64,000 nt of DNA from Neodontobutis hainanensis (GCA_024349245.1 JALDNG010000081.1:1204501-1268500), one strand, 5' to 3'. Positions 1-12,169 are shown, numbered from the stretch's first letter. Numbers and translations: made by a program. The notes: generated by a model not told the origin, from the sequence alone.

Positions 1-950
1 CTTTATTTGAGCATTTATTTTGTCCAGTTTCCTGTAATTTATATTTTTAATGTTTCCCTTTTGTTTGAGGTGTTATTGGGTTATGCCTTTAATACCTGTA
101 ATTTTACGTTATTGTGGCAGATGGCTAAATAAAACCCTGGACTTTACAACGTTTAGACCACAGTGTCCCAATAATATTTTGACTCCTGATGTTGTTACAT
201 GATGCCCTGGTGCATATCCCTTTTCATAGAAGTGTTATTTATATTTTGAACATACCTTTCGCCAGAAATCTGTACACGTAAAAACATCTTTCTTAATGTG
301 GGTTGAGGGGCTGTAGAGTTTATCCTTTGTGGGGCAGGGGCCGGTTCCACAGGGGCTGGGGGTCAGGATATGAAACACAGACTATAGGCCTCTCGACAGA
401 CTCTCCTCATGGATCAGCAGCTGCAGCCATGTTGACCCGCCCCGTTATTAAAGAGGCTAATCTGTTCAACATGTCAATGTTAGCACTTTTAGCAGCGATT
501 AATAAAAGAAGACCCCAAGAGTGCTGTGTGTGCTTTTCCAGTGCCCCAGGTTGTTTTCATTTGGTTTGTATTTTTAGTGTTTTTGCTGTTTGGTAATTCA
601 ACAGTCCTTTTTCCTGCTATTAGCATAAACAGTGTAAATTATTAACTTTGCTAAAAGAATTATAATCGGCACTGAATCCTCGCCTCTGTAGTTTTTTATT
701 TCTTTTTCTGCCACTGGCACTGAGGCAGTATAGCAGTGAGGATACCATTAAAGCAAATGTAACTTTATATTTTATAGATATGGAACAATGTGCACAAGAT
801 GCCTGACTTTGTGGCCATTTATGTGATGCTTAAAAGGTACGGCCGAATGGCTTTCACAGGCCGGTAGTAATAGAACTGCTCTCTAACAGACTTGCTTTCT
901 AAGTGCCTGGTGCTGTGTCTTAATTTGTAATCTAGTCAAACCAATTGTCC
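1..950. other. AT-rich non-coding stretch, nothing recognised
   Basis: The stretch is AT-rich with frequent stops in all frames. A slightly G-rich patch lies near 300-430. The longest frame, from about 303, has no recognisable domain and no splice-bounded structure. No transposon terminus or RNA gene was seen. Confidence 0.5.
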
Positions 951-959
951 GCTAGCTAA

Positions 960-1460
960 AAAGGTCACTGAGACAATAGACTACACAGCCTGGCGCAATG
1001 TGAAGAAAGCCCACGGTGTCTTTTGTAGCTTTTTTAACCAAAGATGTAATTAAGACACCTTCATCTTCAGGGGTGAGGAGGGCACCAACAAGAGTGTGCT
1101 GGAAACACAGGAGGAACTTCACGGAGAAGGCGCACTCAGATGAGGTGAAAAGTGGCAAAATGTCACGCCAACGAGGGCGTCCGCTACCTGCTCCCACTGT
1201 CAGTTGTGTGATTTTTTTTTATAGGTTGTGATTGTGGAGGAAGAAAGCTTGTTGGTTAAAAGTGACTGATGCAAAGAAACACAGGAGAGAGGCACAGAGA
1301 GGAGGGGGGGGGGGGAACTTAAAGGACGTGATTTATCTGGGCTTGATTGCGTGTTAATCGAGGTTACGTGTATTAAGTGGAATCTAATTGGAACAGACAC
1401 TGGCAGTCTGACAGATCGACATGATGCAGATGGATTGGGGGGCGGCGGTGGGGGACTTGG
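960..1460. promoter_or_regulatory. Candidate conserved non-coding block
   Basis: This block has balanced composition, several CpGs and low internal repetition, unlike the AT-rich flanks. It includes GTAATTAAG near 1046 and a stretch at 1320-1440 with homeodomain-like GTTAATCG and CTAATTGG cores. A run of 12 G interrupts it at 1304-1315. Short open frames on both strands here show no known motif. Regulatory function is inferred from composition only. Confidence 0.25.
1304..1315. repeat. Poly-G tract (G12)
   Basis: Uninterrupted run of 12 G on the plus strand, a simple low-complexity tract prone to length variation. Confidence 0.9.
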
Positions 1461-1595
1461 GGGGGACACACTAGAGAGAGGGCTTGAAGCAGCACCGAAC
1501 TGAATTATATGGTACAAGAAGAAACCGAGAAGTTTTAGCGATTGCAAATGCTACAGAATAACCACCAGACCTTTTCAGCAAACGACCAAGACGAG

Positions 1596-1597
<2 letters not shown>

Positions 1598-1660
<63 letters not shown>

Positions 1661-1668
1661 GGGGGGGG
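1598..1668. repeat. (GT)n microsatellite plus poly-G
   Basis: About 30 perfect GT units (1598-1657) are followed by a short T run and a G9 run (1660-1668). The length without interruptions suggests a polymorphic locus. On the minus strand it reads (AC)n and produces a spurious Thr-His-rich open frame. Confidence 0.97.
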
Positions 1669-1679
1669 TTACAGGCAGT

Positions 1680-2135
1680 GGCGGTCTCACGTGCCGCTCA
1701 TGATTGGCGCTTGATGAGACATGTAACCCGTCTAGAGGAGGACACACACGGGCGAGATTGTGAGTGACAGGCCACAGAACTGGAGTGTGCCCTCCCCCTT
1801 TTGAGTCAGTTGCCACAAACATTCATTTCTGCTTTGGTAGAAATGGTTGTAAAAAATAGAAAAGATAACAAGCGGTATAAAAGGGCCATGTGACAGCTGC
1901 TGGAAAAATTCTCACCTCAATGAGGGGACAAGCAACTGTTACCCCGGTCCTTCTTGACTGCCCCCCTGACAGGCGACAACTGTTTTGAAGGCCCTCTCCT
2001 CTCCCCAAATCTGAGGTATTTAAGCTCGCCGGCTGAGTGACCCCTTCAAATGTTAGCAGAGTAATAAACCATAAAAGATGACCAGCTGTTAAGGCAAAAC
2101 AACTGTTACAACTCATAACTAATTTCCCACACAGG
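1680..2135. promoter_or_regulatory. Candidate regulatory block with TATA-like box and CAACTGTT cluster
   Basis: Balanced-composition block containing a CACGTG E-box (1688-1693) and a TATAAAAG box in GC context (1876-1883). Three identical CAACTGTT octamers lie at 1933-1940, 1977-1984 and 2100-2107, with a related CAGCTGTT between the last two. CAACTG fits both the MYB consensus YAAC(G/T)G and the E-box CANNTG. No coding exon follows the TATA-like box within 200 bp. Enhancer or cryptic promoter function is inference. Confidence 0.35.
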
Positions 2136-2139
2136 CTGT

Positions 2140-5100
2140 TGGACAAATAAGGAGAAAATAGTCACCGAGAAGGAAGAAACAATGTGATGCAAACATAAAT
2201 TGTGTTGCTACGGATTGGTCAGTGTGGCTATTATTGGCAACAGCGGGACACAAAGTATGAGTGACAAGATCAGCCTCAAAGCAGCAAAAAGCCCAGAAGT
2301 AAAAAAAAAAAAAAAATGACATGGAGTGATTTGACAAAAGCAGGTTAATTCAGCTGATAGACAGACAGACAAAGGCACCCAGAGAATCTCAAATAAATCA
2401 AAAAATGGATATTATTTTGAAATGGCTTTACAATACTGCTGTGCTCATCAACACAAAACGCCCAAATTGATCTGGACATGATGCTGTCACTGTGCAGAGA
2501 CAGAGGAGTTGCTTCGGTCAGCCGTTGATCTGATCCATTTTGACTGTTACACTAATGGCATTAATAAGGGCAGAATATACTATTTTGAAACGCTGGAGTT
2601 TCTATTTGGCAAACCTAACTAGTTTGTGCCACTAAGGTTATTGTTTTTTTTCCCCCAGCCTGGGTGTACGATGTCACTGGTTTGCAACATTTTGCATGGT
2701 TTGAAGCTTTGAAATGTGACTCCATGCTATTTTTGAGACTAGAACGCTGTAAACTTTATTTTTCACTACATTATAAGCCACTTACAAACGCTAATTCACT
2801 TTTAGCAAACCTCTTGGACACTGGATGCATGTGAAATACTTTTAAAGAGTGTATTAAGCACAGACTTATTTATTCCTTTATGGCACGTCAGCGCAGTGCA
2901 TTTCCTGTTTATTTCTGTTGAAATGCTCGCTCCTCTTCAGCCTCTAACATTGAGAGGAACGACACACTGTGATCAAGGACATGAATTGCTCATTGATTTT
3001 TAGGGGCCAGCTTAACTATCCATTCCAATTGATTTTTAGCTTTGCTGGGTGTGCGAGTTATGGCAGTTTTAATGTATCATCTGTATGTGTACTCATCACC
3101 CGCTGCAACAGGATTTATAATGGCTGCAGCCAAATGCATGCACAACAAAATGATTTTTTTTGTCTTTGTTTGTCTTAACATTTTCTTTAGTTTTATATCA
3201 GTTTGAGCTTGCAGTTTCTGCAGACACTACCCAGATGAGTCAAAAGTGTAAGTCAGCCATTTAGCCACAAACAGTCATGGGAAACAATGCATAATCAAGA
3301 CAAACAGTCATCTTTTTACATTCAAGAAGCCGCTGGCATCAAAACTTCTACTATACATTAATTAACAATTCATATCAACTATTAATAATCTATGCTTTGA
3401 TGATGTAAGAGACAAAGTCAGGGCAATGTGATCCAAAAGGCGCTCTAAAGTCATCTGTCAGGTACAAAGTCATTAAAATAGGGGCTCGTTTTCCTGTGCC
3501 AAGCTTGGGTTTCACAGAGGTAGGGATACATTTCTATTCTTCAGCAAAAGCCTGTGTGCCTCTCGTATGATATCATCTCCTTCACAGCATTACTCTAAAT
3601 TGCCTGTTTATTTTTTTTCCCTCTTTTTTCTTTCAATTCAAAAATTTTCCACTGAAAGGTTAGGATGAAGCGCTCATCTGTTTGAGGTAACTGCCTTTTG
3701 TCCGCTGCACAAAAAGCACACTTTACTCCATCCTTTTAAAAAAACAAGTCTGCTTAATTAATGTTTTACAAGTGCTGCTGTATTCTTAGTAAAAAAAAAA
3801 AAAAAGCCTCTATCAAAGCCGGCAGGTTCAGATTACGTACGCTAATTGAAATTCTGAATTTCTAAGCCAACTTCTCTTCTCCCTGCTCCCTCTGTGCACA
3901 CAATACAGCCCTGCGTTTTGTAGCCCACAAATGACTTCAAATCATCTAAGTAATATGGGCTTTGCTTTTTTTTTTTTGTCTGGATTCTCATGTTCTGTTA
4001 GAGGGTTCATGAGACAGCTTAATAAAGCAGTAAACGCTGGGGGAAGCCTGAGAGCCTACTGCACGTGCATGTGTCGACGTGCACAAGCCCGCTCTCATGT
4101 TCTACCTCCACTGGGGACTTTACAGCACAAGGCGAAGCTGCTGCCATGCTCCAGCAGATTTTTTTTTTAATTTTTTTTTTTATAAACCAAAGAATAAAGC
4201 AGAAAAATAAAAGAGAGTGAACAAAAGAAAAGCCAAAGCCAAAACTAAGACACTTATCTCTGGGGTTGACACTGATAGAGCTCATATTAAAACCCGGCGG
4301 AGCTAAATGAATGGGGTGTAATTTTGTTGTTAGAGCCTATCATTTGAACAACCATCGCAGACACTAAACAAGACAATTTGATGGACACTTATTTTAGCAG
4401 CTGATTACCACATGCAAACTGATATGAACTTTTCTGACATTGCCTTTTCTGACAACAGGTCCCCATTTAGGAATTAAATCAGTAAACAAGTTTCCAAGTA
4501 GTGTATGTTGACAGGAACTATATACCAATGTGTATAAGCATTTAAATTAAAATAAACGTTTTTAATCAAACTTCAGCAACTTTTCTTAAGTGAGACCCAT
4601 GAACATAGTCAAAATACTGTACGTTAACAATAAGTTTTATATTAACCAATTTTTCTTTATTTGTTTAATTTTAATTTTTTGTTTAAAGAAGTTTGTGTGG
4701 CTGTGAAAAGTCCTATTTTCGACTTGAGTCTTTGCATGTGTGTGTGTTTTTGAGTAAGATCTAGCATGACTTGACACATCTTTGTGAAACTGAGCCTGGT
4801 TTGAACTTCTCTAAACACCTGTTCATAAAAACTCATTTCTTCCCTGATTGTTTATCTGGTGAAGTAGCTGCACCAGGTAATTACATAAATTACTGAGTTT
4901 AAAAAAATGTCATCCCTGATAACCTTTGCTCTGCGTTAATGATTACATCGGGGAAAAAAACTGCTTCTCTTCTGCTTCCTTTTATATTTACCCAAACTCC
5001 CTCCTTTCAATGGGGTATTATTTTATTGGCTTGTTTTGCAAGCGATGTAACTTTGCCTCCTTTTCCCAAGGTCAGTTTCTAGTGTGCCACGAGGCGCGTT

Positions 5101-5545
5101 TACACTCTGGGCTTTTCAGGTCAGTTCTATTGTATTTGCATCAAATAATTTTTGATAAGGGATGTAAAAGACCTATAAAACTAACATCATAAATGGGAGA
5201 GGTGTAGCTGAAATAAGGACAAAAGATCAACGGCTGGATGTGTTTCTTATCAAAGACACGTTGATATTTTTGAGTCAGCTCAAAGCCATACTATCTTGGT
5301 TTCTCTATGGCTTTCTCACGCAGAGGAATCAGCACAATGGCTTCCCAGTGTGGCCAGAAAGCCAGCTCTAGTTTCATAAAGAAGTACCTCCCCTGTTATC
5401 TCCCTACCACTATAATCACTTAACAAAGACTTGAGCATTTGTACAAATTAAAACATCAATAATGCATAAGTGCTTTTCAGTTTTGAGCTATAGAGTCCCT
5501 GTATTGGGATAGAATACACCCCTGAACAGCGGAAAAAAAACTCCT
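2140..5545. other. AT-rich non-coding stretch with A/T tracts
   Basis: No gene, transposon terminus or RNA gene is recognised. It holds A16 at 2301-2316, A15 at 3791-3805 and T-rich tracts at 3967-3978 and 4160-4181. The short open frames are unstructured and consistent with chance. Confidence 0.5.
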
Positions 5546-5559
5546 GCTCATCAAATTTG

Positions 5560-5930
5560 ATCCCACAAAAAGAAGCTTTGAACATCTACCCGTAGTTTTT
5601 TGAGGGTTTGGCTGTGGTGAACATTTGCGTTCCGGGGACAAAATGGCTGGTCTGAGTGGGATGCGGAAGTTGTTTTAAAGCAAAGAGGCGGTAAGTGGCA
5701 GTGGTGCATCAATGCAAACAGGCAACACCCTTGAGTGGCGCGGCATCCTTCCATAAACAACATCACCACCGTGTCCCCGACATTTATGATTTGCGGTCGA
5801 CGAGGCAACACAGGCCTGATCCTAATCCAAGTCTGCGTGTTGGGCCCTATCGTTACATGGCTAAATCCAACCGGGGCCTACTCTCTTATTTTCTCACAGA
5901 CGTTTTCATATGGTCTGCTTTAAACATATG
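5560..5930. promoter_or_regulatory. Candidate conserved non-coding block
   Basis: The block retains CpGs (GGTCGACGAGG, GTGTCCCCGAC, GTTCCGGGG) in an otherwise CpG-poor neighbourhood and is free of simple repeats. Two overlapping plus-strand frames (5695-5931 and 5735-5923) give no known protein motif, and two competing frames of similar length argue against coding. Function is inferred. Confidence 0.3.
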
Positions 5931-6082
5931 AGAACATCACACTTTGAAGCGTAAGGGAGGGGACAACATCATGGGAACTTTGTGACACTTTGAAAACCCA
6001 ATTTGGAGCTACTGTAATTTGAGAGAGAAGTAAAAAAAAAACAGTGGTATATTTATCATTTGGTGCTGACTGTGGAGGAGTG

Positions 6083-6085
<3 letters not shown>

Positions 6086-6119
<34 letters not shown>
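6086..6119. repeat. (ATT)n microsatellite
   Basis: About 11 perfect ATT/TTA units. On the minus strand it encodes a poly-Asn run inside a chance open frame. Confidence 0.95.
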
Positions 6120-6439
6120 CGGACTTGTAAATCCATGACCGGTACTGTTCCAACACCAATAGAGGACGAGCCATCCTATACAGATGGCCCCAAGGACAAT
6201 TAGCAGTAATGATTGGTTGCCACATAAATGAATTTGCTACTGCACTTGCTGATGATCACAAACCAAATGCCTGACAATAATATGGATGGTTGCTCCAAAC
6301 TTTACTCGTAAACCTGGGTTTTTCTGTTTAATACAAAACAGCTCATTACAGTCAAATCTTGGACAAACAGAGCAGCGCTGTAAAATATTATCTCCTCAAT
6401 CATATTCCGTCTTTGCACAGATATCTTCATTTTACCCCC

Positions 6440-6735
6440 CCACACACACCCACCCCGCCCTCCGTCAGTTCGTCTGGCAAACAATCCCCTTGTTAGCAAA
6501 CTGTTAAGACAGCCGCTTGGTACACAAATTGCGCTCGACCAAGCGAATTTGTTTTGCAAGGGTGACCTGTTTAATCATCTCATTTTCTTTGGCGGACATT
6601 TATTCATCTGGTTTCCACGGTTACAGAGAACATTAAGGGGCTACAGTAATAAGGCTGGAGAGTCAAACAGGTAATAAAAAAATTAACGCCATTTTCCAGC
6701 AGCCGAGGACAGTGGGTGAAATGAATCAAGGGAGA
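6440..6735. promoter_or_regulatory. Candidate conserved non-coding block with inverted repeats and X-box
   Basis: The block contains an inverted repeat with arms CGCTTGGT (6514-6521) and ACCAAGCG (6538-6545), interlocked with CAAATT/AATTTG arms. It also has an RFX-type X-box on the minus strand (6611-6624, reading GTAACCGTGGAAAC). The motif density and the lack of coding frames suggest a regulatory element, which is inference. Confidence 0.35.
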
Positions 6736-6739
6736 GGGG

Positions 6740-7775
6740 AGAGGAGCAGGGGGGGTGGAGTGAGTGGGCTGTGTGTGTGTGGAAGGGGTGGGGGGCTCCA
6801 ATATTGTCCAAACAATAAGCCTTAGCGGTTATTTTACTCAGTAGATCAGGTGGTGCAGTTATGGACATGACACTTTGGGCACAGAGCAGGAGAGATAAAG
6901 CTTTTAAAGTGGCCGTGCTCCTTTTTTATTGTCATTTAGTGATTACATATCAGAACAATTAGAAGTTAGCCTGAGATATCTATTAACTTTGCTCTTTTTT
7001 TTTTTTTTTTTTATTTCTCCTGTGCTTCAGAACAGAGATAATGTGCACTCTTGCCAGCCTTGTCAATAACATGCCAGGGACAACATGGCATTTAGACGCT
7101 CAACAGAGAGATGTTATTTAGTGCAGCTTCCAAAGGGATTTGTGTTGTCTAATAACGCCTTTTAAACAACCAGGGAGAGAAGTATACAGCATAAAAATAA
7201 ACTTTGCTGGTACAGAGTTTGCCATTTTCTCCTAAACAGGGACCCACAGCAATTGAGAGTCTTGCCAAATATAGAAAATTCAGGCACAATAGGGGGAACA
7301 GGTGCTGAGGGCCCGCAGAAAGTGACGGAGACCGAGAGCCGGGTTGCTGCTGAATGCCAAATAAGGCAGTGATGCACACACAACCACAAGACGAGCAACC
7401 CACTGTAGTGCCATCTCATACCACGACGACTGTCTATTCTTCTGAGATAAAGCACAGACAAAGCATGAAGTTGTTTTCCACATTAATGGAAACTGAACAA
7501 GAAAAAACAAGCAACAAATTTGATGGATTACTCATTTCTCCACTCCCTACCAAAAGTATTTCTAATTGTCAGCATGGCTTTGGCACTCCTAAAATATGCA
7601 CAAATGTCCCAACCTAACCTTTAATTGTTTAAATAGTCTGGTTTAACCTGTATTTGGGCATTTTAACAGTCTGCCAGCACCTGACCCCTACCCCCACCTT
7701 AAACTTGCAAAAAAAAACAGGGTATATATACATTGTTCTGACTGAGGTTGTGTCTCTCAAGAAAAGGAGGGGGAA
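6740..7775. other. Non-coding stretch with poly-T tract
   Basis: It starts with a G-rich GTGTG patch (6740-6795) and holds an 18-T run (6995-7012). Overlapping minus-strand frames at 7149-7510 occupy three different phases and share no recognisable motif. No gene is called. Confidence 0.45.
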
Positions 7776-7779
7776 GCGA

Positions 7780-8440
7780 TGTCAGCCGACCCGGCAGCGG
7801 CGATAACTAACGTCCTACCGCTTGCGTGTCGCTACAGTACTTCCCCAGTCCTCACCCTCGAGGGAGTATACATGTGGGTGAAATCCCCAGAATGAACGGC
7901 AAAAAGAGCTAAGCTGGGGCTGCGGGACTGCCAACTGTTCTGCTAACAGCCTCCTAACAGGTGTGGGCTCTGGAACCATGTAATCCTATCAAGTTACCAA
8001 GTTAAAAAAAAAATAAAAAGGGAACGAAATCCGACAAACTGCAAACTCTTAGGCTCGTCCCCTCCCCCTCATCTTTCCCCGTTCTCCCGTCTTCTCTATC
8101 TTTCTCATTTGACAGAAATGAACAGCTGGTCTACGGATTTATCATGTACAGACAGTAATTATTGCTGGTGCTGCCTGCTACTGACCCAAGTGAGGAGAAT
8201 GTCACAGATGGAGGGGAAAAAAAACATGTAAGAACCGAAATCGAGGGGCGCAGAGGTGTGTGGAGCAAGAGAGACAGGGAGAAGAGAGAAGATGGCAGTG
8301 TTAAAACGTCACTCTAGTCCTGTTTGCAGTCAATTATGCATTGGCTATTAGCTTTGAAACTCCACAAAGCAAATATGTTTTCCCCTCAGGCCAAGAATAA
8401 AAGTTCAAGGCTGATTTTTTTTTTTCCTAAAACAGCTAAA
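7780..8440. promoter_or_regulatory. Candidate conserved non-coding block
   Basis: CpG-containing sequence (7780-7900) is followed by complex, repeat-free sequence with GTAATTATTG near 8155 and CAATTATGCATTGGC near 8331. No exon-like frame with splice signals is present. Candidate enhancer by texture only. Confidence 0.33.
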
Positions 8441-8519
8441 ACAATGCAGTGATTACTAAATTTTCCATAAGCTAAATCAGAAGTTAAACAAAGATTTGTT
8501 TAGCCACATTCTGCTATTC

Positions 8520-9190
8520 TTCTGACACGTTTGCACTGTTTCCCAAACTTAGAAGTCCAAACCGGGAAAACCTGCGCTCTGATGGTGGGCCACACAAAGT
8601 GCTTCCGTCATTATCTTAACCCGGCCTGACCCCACCTGCTATATTTGTTCCCCTGATAAGAGGGTCAGCAGATGAACTATCACTTTATTACCCGTGTCAA
8701 TCACTGTCGTTGTCATTAAACAGTTAACCCTGCCTCTTCCTCCTCCGCTGCTGCTCCTCTTTAGTCAGCCCGTGCCGTACAGAGTGGGAGACTGGGGGTC
8801 TGTCACATTCCATCCAACCTTACGGACTCGCCGGTTTGCACCTTAAAGACCCCCCCTCCTGCCAAATTTAAAGGGATTAGTCACCACGGTTTTGTGCCGG
8901 CTTAATCTTTCTTTCAGCCGGGTCTAATAAGTGCGCCTCGATAAGCGAAGCATGCAAATTCATTCATGGCCAGCGGAGACCAAGCGTTCAGACAAACCGG
9001 CGCAAAGTCTTCCACTTCACTAATTACCTCTTCATTTTTCCCCTTTTCCCCTCTTATACGGCATATCAGCGACTAGAGATTATTCTTCTCCCTTACTTTG
9101 CATGAAATTATAATTTCATATGTGAGATTAGGACATCATAAAGAACATTAGTGGAGGCTTCTTTTCAAACTGAGCATGACACGGCAAATC
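8520..9190. promoter_or_regulatory. Strong candidate conserved non-coding element (POU/homeodomain motifs)
   Basis: Repeat-poor block with retained CpGs, a perfect octamer ATGCAAAT (8952-8959), TAATTA (9021-9026) and TTTGCATG directly before an 18-bp perfect palindrome (9102-9119, half-site ATGAAATTA). Such mixtures of POU and homeodomain sites are common in vertebrate developmental enhancers. No coding frame is convincing. Cross-species conservation is not visible here. Confidence 0.45.
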
Positions 9191-9379
9191 CAGATCACAG
9201 ATTTAAAAGTGCTCTATATTTTAGTTCAATATTTCTTTTAATTTTCAATTATTTCACTTTTATTTTTTAAGTGAACGGTTAAACAAATGTGTATTTTATT
9301 TTTATTTTTTTTTGAGGTAATAAAATCTTGGCTTGTTATATTTGAGATAATAAAGGCACTGAAGTTCCAAGGTGCAACC

Positions 9380-9760
9380 TGTTTATCATAGTGGAATATT
9401 TCTTGCACGAGTATTAATTAGGCCATTACTCCAGATTGGTGACGGGGAGCTTTGAGGTTTTAATTAGGTGCTGGCCACTGCATGAGTGCAGCGGAGTGAG
9501 GAAAAGGGGGTGGTGATGCCACTTTGCTTCGCTCCCGGCCCATATCAAGTAGCCCTGAACACTTAGAGCTGTGGCGAGATGCAGCGCGGCGGCCCACGTG
9601 CATCTGGACTTTATAAGATCGTTTGATGTCTCCTCTTTCGGCCACGAGAAAAGGAAAAAAAAAAAGCCCAGTTGGTGTGATTGGGATTTTAAAAGACGGG
9701 GGTTAAGGTAATTACGGTGTTGGGTGGCTTGTGTCTGATGACTGGGCACATGCTCAATCA
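9380..9760. promoter_or_regulatory. Candidate conserved non-coding element with paired TTAATTAGG sites
   Basis: Two identical TTAATTAGG homeodomain-type sites lie 46 bp apart (9414-9422, 9460-9468). They are followed by a CpG-rich stretch with a CACGTG E-box (9595-9600). A 127-residue minus-strand frame overlaps it, but it runs into the CA microsatellite and has no domain, so it is treated as chance. Confidence 0.4.
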
Positions 9761-9795
9761 GCTGTCCCGCTCTTTCTGTACGGCTGCCCCCCGTG

Positions 9796-9904
9796 ACACA
9801 CACACACACACCTCCCGCCCCTTGTCTCCTGCCGCTGGTCCCCCTGCTCTCTCCCCCGACACGCTGCTAAAACCAGGCGTAACACACACACACACACACA
9901 CACA
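9796..9904. repeat. Two (CA)n microsatellites
   Basis: Perfect CA runs at 9796-9811 and 9882-9904 flank a C-rich segment. Confidence 0.92.
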
Positions 9905-9999
9905 GCCTCACTCAACATCACTCACACTGGAGAGCACCGGCACACTGCACAAACTCAGCACAACTTGGGCATCTACCACTTTTTAACAGCTCCATTAAA

Positions 10000-10210
10000 A
10001 AAAAAAAAAGACAAAGTGAGCAAATTTAAAAAATAAACAATACAAATAACAAAATACAAAAATGTTTGGGGAAAATAAATGTAAAAATTAATAAAATATG
10101 AAAACTATACTGCTTTAATATTGAGAGTTGTTTTGTTAAAGTAAAAATAATTTTACAATGCAAAATAAAACATTGCAAATTGCTTCAGCATATTGATTTA
10201 TAAATTAGGA
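10000..10210. other. A/T-rich low-complexity stretch
   Basis: Mostly A and T with repeated AAATAAA/AAAATA words. No gene or element was seen. Confidence 0.6.
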
Positions 10211-10214
10211 TTTT

Positions 10215-10640
10215 AAAACACACATTTTGCTCTGATTTGAACATAGGCTGTTTTCCTGGCAGTGTTTTTCCACGGTTGACAAGGCGATCCTAATCACCTT
10301 GTTGCTGAGGAGCACTCTTCCCTGACAAGACTCCTTAGGATCCCTCTGGAGAAATCGCCATGAAAGAGGTTAAAGACAATGACTCGCTGATATTATTTTT
10401 TTACCTCCTCTTTCCGATTGTCTCGCTGTTAAATTTATTTCCAAAGTCTGTTAATCTGCTGTACACAACATTCCCATTAGCATAGCCCTGCCCCCTAATA
10501 AAAATTCAAGCTAGTTTAATTAAAAAATGTAAATTTACTGTCATCCGAGGAGCAGCAATAGGAAGCGCAACAGCATATTTTATTGCTTAAGACATCAAAA
10601 TGATTCGGGTTATTGCTAAATTGTGATAAAAGGTTATTGA
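10215..10640. promoter_or_regulatory. Strong candidate conserved non-coding element
   Basis: Complex repeat-free sequence between two low-complexity stretches. It includes GCGATCCTAATCACC (a bicoid/OTX-like TAATC core), TTTAATTAAAA and TTGCTTAAGAC. It has a CCACGGTT core in common with the X-box at 6611. Codon structure is absent in all frames. Enhancer role is inference. Confidence 0.45.
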
Positions 10641-12165
10641 GAGGCCTTCAGAGCTGGGCTTGTGTTTTTTTTTTTTTGTTTATTTGTTTTTTCAGTTTCA
10701 TTCGACTTTTTGTGGAAAGTCCGTAAAACAAAATATGGAGAGTGCCACGAAGGGTTAATGAGACAACTCAGTGAAGTAGAAGGCAATCAACATTATGAGT
10801 CATAAGAGGCCCAGAAAAACATTTTCCAAGCTGAAGAAAACTTTGAAATGAAGGAGTGCCACAGTAACACTTGTACCTGTTTGTTGTGACTTTAAAGTAT
10901 AATACAAGGCACCTGAAATAACCAGGCGTAATAACCCAGCCCTCGAGTCTTTCTCTGCAACGTGTTTGTGCAACTCTGCGGTCACAGCGAGTGAACCATA
11001 CAACCACTCAGTCATTCTTTTTAATTTTAATCACATGCCGTATGTATTTTATGAGTTCAGGAGAAAAAGCAGGAGAGCAGAGTCAACAGATTTGTGATAT
11101 TGTCTACAAACGTAAAAGGAAATTTAAGTTGTAAAAATAACATTTTAGACCAAAAGCTTTTTTTTTTTTTTTTAACTAAAAAAAACAAAAAAATATTATC
11201 TTAAAAAAATGTGTTTTATAAATACTTGACAATCCTTTTTGTAATTTAAAACAGGCTGATATGCTGCTAAAAATACATGAAAAACATCCCTCGCTCCTTC
11301 TAAATATTTATATATAGTACGAGTTAAGAATAAGGCAGCTCCGATTAAGTCTGATCAAAGCCAAAGCATAATGTCTCCGGAAAGTAACACTACATTCGTG
11401 GTGGAGTTGTAATAATTATAGATTTAATATGTCTGATCTATGAAAGTAAAAAGTGTGTTTAGACAGAAAACACACTCACAAAATACTAAATGAGTTGACT
11501 AAAACTTAGAAAAATCTAAAGTAAGGTGAGTAACAACAGAGCAACTTTATCTGTCGTAGTAACCTCGTCACGTGGGGAGAGGATTTTAAAGCACCCCATT
11601 AAAAACCAAACGTAAAAAGTAATTAATTTACATGTGTCAAATTCCAATATAGGTAATAGATTCATGAGCATGTGTCTATGAAATGTATAGACTAATAAAG
11701 TAGCTGCTCCTGTTCCTTTTACATGTGAGACAACATCAGCAACACAACAGTTTGTTTGCTTTGTCCCCTTGGCAACAAGCCCGTAGGCCATTCAATGCAC
11801 CCTAATGGCATTGCCTTTACTGCCTCAGTCGCTAACACTAACACCTGAAATAGTATAGTTCAAAACATAAAGCAGGACAATTGAAAAAAAAAGAAGCACT
11901 GTTGTAGTATAGAAGTGTCCCTTAAGAGAAAATGAAACTGCTTCTGGTGAACTTTTTCTACCAGCCGCTTGACTCGTCCGCTGTACAATCATATTTGATA
12001 TTGCAGTCACCTTTGAGCACTGTCGAAGAGCTATAAATAAGGGTGTCGCAACACTTGGGCACACTGTATACACTGGCACATACTTTAATCATGAACCGTG
12101 TCCCCTGCTCTGTATATTTTGTCAAAGATAAAGGCACACCTTAAACTGTCAGTTCATAAAAAAAC
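10640..12165. other. AT-rich non-coding stretch
   Basis: T-rich tracts occur at 10668-10700 and 11158-11173. If the exon candidate at 12207-12255 is real, this would be its first intron on the minus strand. No downstream exon with matching phase was identified in 1-12200. Confidence 0.45.
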
Positions 12166-12169
12166 CACA

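Noticed and set aside
1535..1822. Thr/His-rich minus-strand frame
   Set aside because: Produced by translating the (GT)n microsatellite.
5920..6225. Poly-Asn minus-strand frame
   Set aside because: Produced by the (ATT)n microsatellite.
9426..9809. 127-codon minus-strand frame
   Set aside because: It begins in a CA microsatellite, shows no domain, and overlaps a candidate regulatory block.
10580..10592. Sequence matching the first 13 bases of miR-137 (TTATTGCTTAAGA)
   Set aside because: The match stops there and no complementary arm is present within 80 bp upstream, so no hairpin precursor forms.
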